64,000 bases of DNA from Epithemia pelagica. Lineage: Eukaryota; Bacillariophyta; Bacillariophyceae; Surirellales; Surirellaceae. This document shows positions 52,646-63,067 of this stretch, one piece after another (position 1 is the first letter of the stretch; every line of letters starts with the position of its first letter). The stretch lies in NCBI GenBank assembly GCA_946965045.2, contig OX337230.1, forward strand, positions 2,976,001 through 3,040,000. The letters are read 5' to 3'. A program made the translations under genes and the position numbers. Below the pieces are notes generated by a model. That model saw only the letters and a program-made list of their open reading frames with translations. It searched no databases and was not told the origin of the DNA.

Positions 52646-54893
52646 ATGGATGAATCCGAGTTTGTGGGCTTATGTCGGGGCGTAATTGGGTCGGGGCAGC
52701 GAATCTGTCTCCGTCAGGATTGTACCATTGCCTCCCATACTTCCAAGAAGATGGCCTGGATGGCGTTAGCAGGGGAGGAATCCCATTGCATGTTTATTCG
52801 AGGCGCGAGCGGGAACGAAGCTGATTCTTCAAGCACCATATTCTCCTCTCCGGTTCTGCCTGGTTCCTACATTCAAGATGCGGAATGGTCCGAACTCAAA
52901 ACATCCCCAAGAAGTCTTGAAAGTTGGCAGGCCACATTCTCGGCACTTTGTGATACATTCATGTCTTCAGGACAGGATGCAATCGATGGACGAACGGTAG
53001 CTGATCTGCTTGAGACCACTAAATCTGAAATCAAGTTTGTGTTTACTCCGGCTCGAAAGAAGGTCAAGCTGCCTCCAATTCAGGACGACGAGATGGATGT
53101 TGATCGCAAGTTGTCCCCTTCGTCGTTGATGGGATCGTCCGTGTCCACTTCCTCTTTATCATTCCTAAAGGTTCCACATGAACTTGGGACGCAGCCTACA
53201 TCTGCGTTTAAGAACCTCACCCAAGGTGCTTGGAAGGACTTGCTTTCGAACGTGGCCGTACTGAAGGGAGCTGTCGAGGAAGAGCAATCAAAGCGTCGTG
53301 GAGTCCATTCTCGCGTTGATGAACAGTTGGACGAGATACACGTGAAGTTATCAGTCCTTCACGAGCTGTTAGGTGAGAGACCGGCTGCTTTTGGTACATT
53401 GTCGGCGTTTGGTCTGCTGGGTCAGTTGTCAGAGACGGTGGAGTCCATGAGTCAGACTGTTTTGGATATCAAACAGAAGGAATCGTCGGCGAGCGTCCAT
53501 CCAGAGGTCCACCAACGACTCTTGGTTTTGGAAGATCATGTTGACAATTTTTCGAGCGAAGTGGACAAGCTTTGCCGGAAGCAAATTGAACAGTTTTTTA
53601 CGAGTGGAGATTTTCGTAACCACTTCATCGATCCAACCATGAAACTGCTCTCGAGATCATCGTTAACAACAATGGATCCTGGTGGCAAATGGGATGGAGA
53701 GTTGTCGGATTTGAAGACCGGATTTGAAGACGCGGGTAGCCACCCTCGAAAATGTGGGACCTACAGGGACTCCGACTGCACCAACGATGGGTCAGACTCC
53801 CATGTTCGCCTGGGGAGCAGGTGCTGGTCGACCAGTGGTTGCTCCCCCGCCGACAGCAATCCACAGTGGATCTGGACCTGTTCCGTCTGTTGCTTTGGTC
53901 GCGCTGCAAGAAGAATTGAAGCAGCTAAAAGCAGACGTGAAGGACCTACAAGATCAGGCCAAATCAGATTCTATAATCGTCGGTTCTATTGTTTTCTCGT
54001 CGCGGAAATTTTGTGACTCATGGTTGTTGCTGCATGGTGCAGATGGGGACCCACACGTCTTCGTAGATGCTGTCTCCCTTCTCTCTTTGGCGACATCGGA
54101 CGCTAGTCTTGACGAAGGACACGCCGCTAACCAACGAGCGACGACGGCTAAGGTTAAGGACAAAACACCTTACCATACAGCCTTCATTGCTTCTTTTAAC
54201 TTGGAAGTCCCGCCTATACTGGGCAAGGGCAGCGATTCGTCGCTCACAACGAATTCGCGAGCCTTAGCTGGAGTACCCAAGTTTGTGGACTTCCACCCTC
54301 CTTCGGGTCGGGAAGGAATCCACCAGCGAATCTTGGACTACGTGAAGGATGGCCGTAAGACCATCGAACAGGCCATCGGAGAACTGTTTGCGTTTGGTTC
54401 CGAACCGTCCAGCGTGGCTAAAGAACTTTTGTTGTTGAGCAAAACGTTCTGGGACGACCTATGCCACTGGATGGTTCGGTACCACAGAGAAATAAAAGAA
54501 GAAAGTGATGCGAGTGAGAATGAAGTGTGGGTGCTAATATCGCACTGCGTTAGAGCAGTCTTTAAAAGTCTACGTGATGCGCGGGCCCCTGGTCGAGCTA
54601 CGAATACGGCGGGCGGTATGCTTTGGGGCACTCTACGAGCCCACGAGGTGATGCGCGAATACAGGGCTCATGAGTTCAGTGGGTATCCCAAGATTGCCCT
54701 CATACTGCATGAGCACCTAATTCGATTCTCCACCCCTCGATCGAAGTTTGATTCTCTTCAGCTCGAATTTTCGGAACGGTTGGAGAAGGTCCAACGTTCC
54801 ATAAACCAGGTAGTTGCTTCGACGAATAAGAAAAGTGGGGGAGGGAACAACAAGGCGGCAATAGGAGCGGACGCGAAAAACAAAGGAAACTGA
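52646..54893 (+). pseudogene. Gag-like ORF of the YR element, broken by a 13-base duplication
   Basis: The frame from the ATG at 52646 reads a helical protein with probable coiled-coil segments (EEEQSKRRGVHSRVDEQLDE). At 53706..53718 and 53719..53731 the same 13 bases (CGGATTTGAAGAC) occur twice in tandem. The coding signal then moves by one base and continues to TGA at 54891..54893, with another coiled coil (LQEELKQLKADVKDLQDQA), a helical domain and a Lys/Gly-rich tail (NKKSGGGNNKAAIG). Without the extra 13 bases the two halves share one frame of about 745 codons. No zinc knuckle is visible. The gag role is inferred from position. Confidence 0.7.
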
Positions 54894-54899
54894 CAAGCG

Positions 54900-57800
54900 A
54901 TGCTTCTCATCGCCACCACGACCGTTTCGGGAAGAAAGCGAAAGGAAAGAGAACAGTCGCTTGCATCAGAATCACCCACATCGATGGCGACTCCTCTCAG
55001 CGAGAAAGATAGCGAAGATAAGGTAGCTATAGCCAATTCTTCTTCAACGATCTGCGATGCTGGAGTTTTGGAGAAAAGGCAAGGAGTGCTCAAGGCATGT
55101 GCAGGAGAACACAAAATTGGAATAGTTTGTCGCTCTACCCCTTTCTGGTTTTGGGCTGTGACGACCTTGGGACAGGTAATATGGATTGACCGGATAGAGG
55201 AATCCGACGCCACGATCTGCGAGACGGCCTCGGAACAATGGTCCTCATTGCTTGTACCGAAGAAGCCTCAAATGATTGGGTCCAAGCGGAGCTCCAATGG
55301 AAAGATGAAACCGGTTTGGCAAAACAAAACGACACATCGTCAAGAAGATGAGAAGCACTGGAACAAGGCTGATATTGTGTTCTTCGACGACGTTTCTCCC
55401 GGCCCACACCATCCTGTTTGGTTAGTTCAAGATGGACCAAAGTTCGTCATCTGGTGGAAAAGCAGAGCGTCTGCTGGACCTCCTTCTTCACTTGACTATT
55501 GGAAGACGGCCAAGCTGAGACTGGACCACGGCATCTTGGGAGGCGTCACCACCAATGTGGATTGGATGTTCATATCGACGAGGATGTGCCCGAAAGAAAG
55601 CACGAGTCGATCGTTTGAAGAATGGTGGGAAGGATCCATCGAGCCAGGACTGTCGTCAACAACAGTCCGGGGCATTGTTGATCCCACGCTGCATGGACGT
55701 CCAAAGTCAAAAATTGTTGGATCCGCCGAATTGTTGGATCGAAAACTAAATTGGAAGGTGGATCGTTGGCAGGAACATATACTGCCTAGCGTCTTTTCTC
55801 CCACGGGCTTTGTATCACGCAAGTTGGGGATACGGGAGTTGGCTTTGGGTCTTGACTTCCCCGCGGTGTTGAGTAAACGAGCAACCGACTCCGAACTGGA
55901 ACGCTGGATTGCTAAGATCGGTCCACCATTCAAAACACGGATTCAGGTGGCACATTTGTTGTGAAGATATTCTGAAGGTGTTACTTCAAAAGTGCTTTCT
56001 CCAGAAAGCAACTCAGAGTCGGACTCGAAAAGATCGACGACGGACCACTATGGAATGAAGGAGGACGACGGCGAAGTAGTTTCTCCTGACGACATAGATC
56101 CATCGTTGATTGTTGTTTCCAATCTTGAAGAAAGGGAAGAGGACCGAAATCTAAAGGCAACCAAGTCGGACGACGCCTCAATTCCGTATCACCTGTGGAA
56201 CGATCGCATACTGAGCCACTATTCCTTTGAGACAGCTACAGAAGTGAAAGAAGCGATCGATGCGTTGGACACAATTCGCAGAGGAGCACTCCGCTACTGA
56301 AAGCGAGAAGTCGCACAAGACTTTTGGACTTGGTGGCGTTTGCACTGCAAAAAGATGGACGACAGGGAAAGAAAGGCATCGATTGAATCAGGGTTGAGTG
56401 CTCTGCGACATTCTGCACTCGCTTCATGGTGGGACTGGGATCAGGGATCGTCACCCTTTTTCTGGAGAATGCCGGATCTTACCTGGATGACCGAAATGCG
56501 CGACGGAGTGAAGCCAATGTGGACAGGACCTCCGCCTAGATACTGAATTCCCCAGCGACCAAACCCAGACCCCATCAGTCTGAATTTAGAAAAGAAGAAG
56601 ATTGGGAAAGTGAGGCAGAGAGGATACATCGCACCACGTCCAGGTATCCTGTCGCTCACAAGCTTCTTTTCAGTCCCTAAGGGGACGGATGATATACGAA
56701 TGGTGTACGACGGCACCAAAAGTGGCTTGAACCACGCGTTGCACGCTCCTTGGTTCGGACTAGCAACGGTCGACACCATGTTAAGGACGGTAGAAGCGTG
56801 TACCTGGTCAGCCGACAACGATTTCGGGGAGATGTTCCTAAATTTTTGGATACACCCCAAAAGCCGCAAGTACACTGGCGTCAACCTTACCACCCTGTTT
56901 CCAGAAGAGATGGAAGACGAGAGCGGTACCAAAGGAAAGCGAAAGTGGGAAACTTGGGTGCGATGTGCTATGGGGGTAACCGTTTCCCCATATCAAACAA
57001 CCCAATGTTCACAAAGAGTCAAGCGAATTGTTTTTGGGTGTCGAACAGACCCAGACAACATTTTCCGATGGACCGAAGTTCGGCTGAATCTTCCTGGGAA
57101 CAACGATTATGACCCATCCAAGCCATGGATTTGCAAACTCAGAGAGGATGGACGAATTGCAATTGATGTCCGCACGTATGTGGACGACCTCAGAGAAACC
57201 GCACCAACTCAAGAAGAGGCCTGGTTAGCCGCAAGCACCATGGCCAAAGGCTCCGCACATTTTGGACTCCAAGACGCGGCTAGGAAACGGAGACCGCCAA
57301 GTCGGTCACCAGGAGCGTGGGCAGGTGCTGTCGTAGAAACCACAGACGATGCGATATACAAGACAGTCTCCCAAGAGCGATGGGATAAGACACGCAACCA
57401 CATAGCGTTGTTGAGAGAATGGTCGAAATCAGAAAAGGAGATCGACCGAAAAGAGTTAGAGAAGACAAGAGGGTTCCTGGTCTACGTGTCCTTGACTTAC
57501 CAAAGTCTCGTACCGTACTTGAAGGGAGTTCATCTTACCCTTGAATCGTGGAGACCCGACAGAGATGAGGAAGGCTGGAGGTTGAAATCGAAGGAACGGA
57601 ACGAGCTTTTGAATGACGCTGAGGTTAGGAAAATCGTCCAAGGACCGGCGCCAAAGACTGTAAGGAAGGCTCGTCGTTTTGATGACAACGTCAGGGCAAT
57701 GTCCGATTTAACAGCCTCTGAACAACCTCCAAAGCTCTTGGCCAGACCAAAGAAGGGAGCAAGCGTAGTAATCATATTCGGGGATGCCTCGGGCGAAGGA

Positions 57801-58709
57801 TTCGGCTCATCCCTTTGGGTGTACGGCTCGGAAGATGTTGAAACTGAACATGGGTTATGGACCCGGGAACATGGCGCTCGGTCGTCCAATTTCAGAGAAC
57901 TTTATAACTTGATTCTGCGACTAGAGTCATAGGTTGCATGTGGCAGATTGAAACAAGGGACGGAAGTATTCATGTTCACGGACAACTCGACAGCCGAGGC
58001 CGCGTTCTATCGAGGAACCTCCTCAACAAGACTGCTGTTTGAACTGGTTCTAAGAGCAAGAAAGTTAGAGATGAACGGTAACATTTTCATGCGAGTGGTC
58101 TGGGTGGCGGGTACTCGGATGATATCTCAAGGCACAGATGGACTGTCCAGAGGTGACTTAATGACAGGAGTCATGTCGGGAAATTCAATGCTGTTTTACG
58201 TACCTTTGAACAAGTCGTGTGAAGAGAGACAGCCTGGTGTGGTCGATTGGCTTATTAGAACGTCAGGAACGGGATTTTGGAATCTTCTGGACCCACAAGA
58301 TTGGTATGACAAGGGTTTCGAGCGCGGAAGATTCGTCTGGGCGCCACCGCCCGCAATAGCCAACGTCGCAGTAGACTTACTTTGCGATTTGAACCACATA
58401 CGCCCCGACAATGCCCACAATTTCGTTTGTCCAGCGCTCATGAGCAATCGCTGGCGCAAGAAACTGGGAAAGGTTGCAGACTTTGTCTTCACCATTCCGG
58501 TTGATTGTGACATCTGGAGCAAAGAGCAACATGAACCTCTAATAGCTGCGTTTGTTTGCCCTCATTTATCTTCCAGGCCATGGCAATTCTCCAAAGCAAA
58601 CAGAGTATTGGATGAGACAAGAACTGCCCTGTCTGAAATGTGGGCATCCGGTCCACCCACTGATGGGCGTTGTTTGCGCAAATTATGGACGTACCAGGGG
58701 TACGAGTAA
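54900..58709 (+). pseudogene. Reverse transcriptase/RNase H ORF of the YR element, with in-frame stops
   Basis: One frame from an ATG at 54900 to TAA at 58707, interrupted by TGA 55962, TGA 56298, TGA 56544 and TAG 57930. The first 350 codons are unrecognised, Trp-rich near VWLVQDGPKFVIWW. Reverse transcriptase lies at about 56620-57290: FFSVPKGTDDIRMVYDGT, WSADNDFGEMFLNF, WVRCAMGVTVSPY and the catalytic RTYVDDLRE (about 57175). RNase H follows: VIIFGDASGEGFGSSLW (about 57770), FTDNSTAEAAF (about 57972) and WVAGTRMISQGTDGLSRG (about 58105), typical of DIRS-order elements. The ATG lies 6 bases after the gag stop in the same frame. The 55962 stop could be a true end of a separate ORF. Confidence 0.85.
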
Positions 58710-60120
58710 ATTGTGCACAAGCGTTTGGCACGCCGGTTGTTATCGCCAAGATGAGCGAGACAGATTTCCCATCTTGGAGGCCGGCGATTTGGACGATGCA
58801 TTGTAGGATACAGAGGGACATGGCGAATTGGAAGATGATGAAAATCGCTTCAAAGAAGCGAGAGATGGAGACCATCTCATGTGCCCCTTTCAGTGCGACT
58901 CATGCACTTTTTATAACTTAAAGGGACGATATGCCAGAGAAGACTCGGAGCAAGACATGTTGTTAGCGGTGTGCATCCGTCGAGCGATTTTAGATTCCTT
59001 TTGGTCGAGAGAAAGATCAACCGTAGAGAAGAACACAAGAGAAATGAAGAATTTGCGAAACTTGGGCAAGTCAATTGGGCTTGATGAGCCATTGCCCGAG
59101 CGTGGCCCATTTCCAATCGGCGACACCCAGGGGGTTGGGATCGCCAGTTTGATGCTCATGAAAACCTTGAGTGTTGGAAGAAACGCAAAACACATACAAT
59201 ACGAGACGGCAAGAAAAGTAAGGTCAGTGGTGTCCTACTTTGCTCATACGTTGCCAGGATACACTGGATTGTCGACCATGGGAGGAAGCGACCGATCATC
59301 AATGATGTTTACTGCCAGCCCCACGAACTGCCTGTGGTTCAAAAGATTTATGGCTGGGTGTCACCGACGAATGGGTGACGTATGGATTCCAGACCGAGCA
59401 GTTACGTTAGACGAAGTTCACTGTGGATTGGAAATCCTGGAGGGGGGATGGAAGAAATCACCACAAGGACAACGACGACTGGAGCTAGCACTTACCGGTG
59501 CATTGGTGGTAATTGGATTCTGTGCGGCATTAAGAGGCGAAGAAATACCGCAGGTTGATGTTGGATTGCTGCGAAAATACTGGATGGAGGGCATTAACTA
59601 CACACCTGCTCCGCACATCCCTCTGGCACTCGCGGGCCATTTCAAGCAGACGCACGGCACCTTTCGCCTTTACATCCAACCGCTGGCCATCAAGACAGGA
59701 TCTGGAATAGAAACACGGGTATGGATCGGACGTGCTATCAAAGAGTTGGAACTGAGGAAAGTAACCTCAGGACCCATGTTTCGTCGAACGGACAAGACAG
59801 GAAAAACCAGACGAGCGCTAGTGGGAGACCTGGATCACCTGTTCCATAGTCTATGGAAGCGCATTCAACATCGAAGACCAGACTTGATGGCGGACAATAT
59901 CAAAGTCGATGAGGTGTACAGCGCGAGGCGATCTTTCAGACGGGGAGCCACCACAACTGCACAAAACCGAAAGATCAAGACCGAGGTAATTCAAATGAAC
60001 AATAGACGGCGGAAACACATTCGGAGCCGAGGAGTCTTGCCCGGAATGACAATGCTGGAGAGATACTCCGACGCGAAGACTGCAGTGGAAGCCTTGATTC
60101 AATTCTCAGCCGGAATGTAA
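58612..60120 (+). pseudogene. Tyrosine recombinase ORF with N-terminal zinc-finger-like region, one in-frame stop
   Basis: The frame starts at the ATG at 58612, overlapping the polymerase ORF end in another frame, and runs to TAA at 60118 with a TAG at 58804..58806. The N-terminal part is Cys/His-rich (CLKCGHPVHP, then SVWHAGCYRQ), resembling a PHD-type WHxxC pattern, then MCPFQCDSC. The C-terminal part is a phage-integrase-fold recombinase: ALRGEEI supplies the first Arg (about 59535), SARRSFRRGATT the second Arg block (about 59930) and MLERYSD the nucleophile Tyr (about 60060). From 58828 the catalytic part is uninterrupted, so a truncated enzyme might still be made. It would integrate circular element DNA by strand exchange. 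Confidence 0.8.
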
Positions 60121-60645
60121 GAATGGAGAAACAAGAGAGGAGTAAGAGCAAGGACAACAAGAAGCGGCGAAGCAGAGAAGACGAAGACAAGAAAGAGAAA
60201 TTACTTGCATGACCGAAATGGGGGAATTGGCTCAGCTCAACTCTTTGGAGTTGGCCTAGCTCGCTTGTCGTTGCCAGCTTGCCTGATGATAATCATGTAT
60301 GAAATCCTCCAAACGTTGACCAGGGCTTGGCAGCTCATGGAATATACGGCAGAGCACTTGTGAAGATATTTCGAGGTGTCTCTGGCTCCGTACTGGGGTT
60401 TGGATTGGGATGGATTCTTGGTTGGATTCACACTCGCGCGTAACGGACAGACCATGCCAGGATCCGAGTCCTGACATGACTGGAGCGAATCACGATTCTC
60501 GCCCACCTTGGGAAAGGAGGGTGGAGGGCATAGCCCCCCCAGAGTATTGGTATGCATAGTAATATATGTGTTATATCTATTTGGATGTGAGTTTGCACAC
60601 GAGAGCGTTGAGGAAGCACGACCGTTGGATGAGAAGCGAGGAACT
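60121..60645 (+). other. 3' untranslated part of the YR element
   Basis: About 525 bases between the recombinase stop and B2. A Lys/Arg/Ser-rich purine stretch follows the stop. No further gene seen. Confidence 0.5.
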
Positions 60646-60874
60646 AGTACCGCACCGTACTCAGGTCAAGAAGGGACCGACGGACGAACGACGAAGATGA
60701 ATGACGTGTCCCTCAACGAGATTGCACCTCCACGTCAGGATTGGTTGGGTGAAGTTGGAAGATACTTCCCCAACCAAATACAAAACGAACAAGAAGTTCA
60801 TAAGTTGACGAAAGGAAGCAACTGCAGTGAATACACGGATCTGATCACCCAGTGTTTTGTTGTGGTTTTTTCTT
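60646..60874 (+). repeat. Inner repeat B2 of the YR element
   Basis: 229 bases in the same orientation as B1 and identical to it apart from the 3-base indel. Immediately followed by A2. Confidence 0.92.
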
Positions 60875-60982
60875 CGTGGCTTGGAGCTTGGAGTACGAGT
60901 AGGAGGTAGGAGTAGTCCCTACGAGTACGAGTTACTCAGTACGAGTTACAATTTACAAGGGCGAGTACGAGGTACGAGTACC
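60875..60982 (+). repeat. Outer repeat A2 of the YR element
   Basis: 108 bases in the same orientation as A1, with about five substitutions. Further GAGTAGGAGTACGAGT units follow, so A may be part of a dispersed or tandem host repeat. Confidence 0.85.
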
Positions 60983-61397
60983 GAGTAGGAGTACGAGTAT
61001 TGAAGATCTTGACCTCAAGCAGATGGACAGGACAGACTTCAGACTAAGACAGATTTCACATCATCTGTTCCTTGAATTAAAAATTGACCGGTCTTCAACT
61101 GAGCGTAGTCCACGAGTATTGCCCACCTCCTTCTCTCTCATCAGATCAAGATCGTGCTGCGTGCTGACAGCTGACAAATGCGAACCGGAAGATTTTCTGA
61201 AAGCACGATGCTCACATTATCTCGCTTCTCTGACGGGAGTTATGGCTTTTTGGTATCTTTTATTCCTTGTCCTTGTGCACAGCTTCAGATCCCGAGACTC
61301 TCATATCTCTGCCTTTGTGCTCTGGTCATACTCTACAAGTAAGACCTCTCACCTTACGAATACTGGTTCTATTTCCAAACCCTCTACTTCTATTGCC
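60983..61397. other. Upstream region of the OsmC gene
   Basis: The open frame from an ATG at 61023 is continuous with the OsmC gene but reads as unlikely protein. It contains GTAAG-type donor sites, so a leader with or without an intron is likely. Confidence 0.4.
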
Positions 61398-62573
61398 ATG
61401 TCGGTGCAGGTTCTTAATGGTGTCGATGTTGATAAACTCGTTTCGACGGTTGGAGCAATTGCCTCAGACAAGGATGTGGGGCAGTTTGAATTCTGGTCCA
61501 TGACCGAATGGAAACAAGGTGCCGTGATTGAAACAACTTTCACTGGACACAAGCAATCCGGCGTTGACAGTACTCGCGAAAAGGCCCATACCTGGGGTGG
61601 TGATGAACCCCCTGGCTTGCTTGGAACGGGATTGTATCAAGGACCTACCGATTCGTTGTTGCATGCGATGTCGCATTGCATTACAGTCACCACAGCCTAT
61701 CACGGAGCCGCCCGTGGCATCAAGATCGACAAGATGACAGTCAAAGCGACTGGGAGTTTGGACTTACAAGGATTTTTGGGTCTCAATCCCACCAAACGCC
61801 CTGGATTTCGTGAGATTCATCTTCAAATGATGATTGATTCTCCTGCCTCGTCTCAAGAAGTGTATGACTTCTTTCGATTTGCGCAAGGTCACTCTCCCAT
61901 TTGTACCACAGTTCGCAGTCTTGTCCCCATTGAGTTTGACTTTGATGTCGATGTTGTCGATGAGAAAGATGCCTACACCGAGGATGACGAGACTCGTCAT
62001 GGCGTAAGCCATAAAGGTGTTTGCGACACCGTTCAAGGCGTCAAGGAAAATCCCGACTTGGGAACTGCGCGTTTCTTCACTGAAACGGAATGGAAGGGCG
62101 GTGCTCAAGTGGAAACAACGTTCTCCAAGTTTGAGCATCCTAAAGGGATTATTCAAGCTCGCGATGAACCTCTCGTGTTGGCTGGCGACGAGCCCACAGT
62201 TCTGCTGGGGAAGGACATTGGTCCTGGTCCTACTGAGACGGTGTTGCATGGGGTTGGAAATTGTATTTCTGTTGGAGCTTCGTACTTTGCCGCTGCTCAG
62301 AACATTAAGCTTCACGAGTTTTCGTTGGAATTTGATGGTGACGTGAACTTGCAAGGCTTTGCAGATGTCAATGACTTTGTCACTCCAGGATATTCGGCCA
62401 TTCGTGCAAAACTCAGGGCCCGAGCCTCAGGATGTACGAAGGAAGAGCTCCTGGCTTTTATGCAGACGTTGCCGGACCGTAGTCCAATTTGTGATTCGGT
62501 TGGCAAGCCCGTCCACACGACCTTTGGACTGACTCACAACGGAAAGGAGATTTCTGGCTTGGACGGGAACTAG
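61398..62573 (+). CDS. Protein with two OsmC/Ohr domains
   Basis: 391 residues from the ATG at 61398 (MSVQVLNGVDV); the frame is open back to 61023, so an N-terminal extension cannot be excluded. Two similar halves each show the OsmC/Ohr pattern: DEPPGLLGTGLYQGPTDSLL with HAMSHC (Cys 94) and HSPIC (Cys 169) in the first, and DEPTVLLGKDIGPGPTETVL with VGNC (Cys 289) and RSPIC (Cys 365) in the second. OsmC/Ohr enzymes are dimers that reduce organic hydroperoxides with two such cysteines, so a fused pair could fold as an internal dimer with both sites intact. Peroxidase activity is inferred from the retained cysteines. Confidence 0.85.
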   Translation: MSVQVLNGVDVDKLVSTVGAIASDKDVGQFEFWSMTEWKQGAVIETTFTGHKQSGVDSTREKAHTWGGDEPPGLLGTGLYQGPTDSLLHAMSHCITVTTAYHGAARGIKIDKMTVKATGSLDLQGFLGLNPTKRPGFREIHLQMMIDSPASSQEVYDFFRFAQGHSPICTTVRSLVPIEFDFDVDVVDEKDAYTEDDETRHGVSHKGVCDTVQGVKENPDLGTARFFTETEWKGGAQVETTFSKFEHPKGIIQARDEPLVLAGDEPTVLLGKDIGPGPTETVLHGVGNCISVGASYFAAAQNIKLHEFSLEFDGDVNLQGFADVNDFVTPGYSAIRAKLRARASGCTKEELLAFMQTLPDRSPICDSVGKPVHTTFGLTHNGKEISGLDGN

Positions 62574-63067
62574 GGTTGACCAGCATTAATCCAACCAGGA
62601 AGCCAGATGATGAAGAATGTACGCTGGGAACCAAAGCAGGCATATCAATGAAAAACTGCCAGTATAAAGACTAATGCCAAGATAATAATGAGTATCAACG
62701 AGAAGATTTAACGTTACTCCCCCCCACCCCCACCCCCACCCCACACACACACACACACACAGACTCTTACTACGAGTATTGTAGAAATATAGTAGTGTAC
62801 TCGACATTCATTGCGGACGGCGGACGCTCCTTTTCTTAGGTAGCTTCCTTCGATCTACTGACAAGCCACCGACGGTAAGTTTTCCACGCAAAACTCTATA
62901 TCTGACATCTGACTGACCGTTGTTGTGACGTTCAGTAACGAAAAAGCGACGGGCGTATCTCCACGACTCACGAGATGATGCAAAGGCGCTCGCGATTCGT
63001 TCGACTATCTTGAACGACAGAAGACGAAAGAAAGTTACCACTGAGGAACATCTTAAATTGATTCACC
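62574..63067. other. Intergenic with C/CA-rich microsatellite
   Basis: Contains a C-rich run turning into (CA)n at 62718..62760. No gene supported. Confidence 0.5.
62718..62760. repeat. CCCCCA/(CA)n microsatellite
   Basis: Three CCCCCA-like units followed by about ten CA units. Confidence 0.88.

Larger units (their letters stand above)
52218..60874 (+). mobile_element. Degenerate DIRS/Ngaro-like retroelement with tyrosine recombinase
   Basis: About 8.7 kb bounded by near-identical direct repeats B1 (52218..52449) and B2 (60646..60874), which are themselves flanked by direct A repeats. It carries in order a gag-like region, a region of unknown role, reverse transcriptase with YVDD, RNase H with a DIRS-type end (GTRMISQGTDGLSRG), and a tyrosine recombinase. 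There is no DDE integrase and no aspartic protease, as expected for the DIRS order. The copy is damaged: a 13-base tandem duplication in gag, TGA at 55962, 56298 and 56544, TAG at 57930 and TAG at 58804. DIRS-type elements integrate as circles by tyrosine recombinase and make no target duplication. Confidence 0.85.

Noticed and set aside
60508-60909. 133-codon frame across B2 into A2
   Set aside because: The part shared with B1 is repeat sequence and the rest changes between copies, so it is not a host gene; mentioned only as a feature of the repeat.
61023-61397. N-terminal extension of the OsmC frame
   Set aside because: Open but composition is unlike the gene body, and the family domain begins right after the ATG at 61398; treated as leader.
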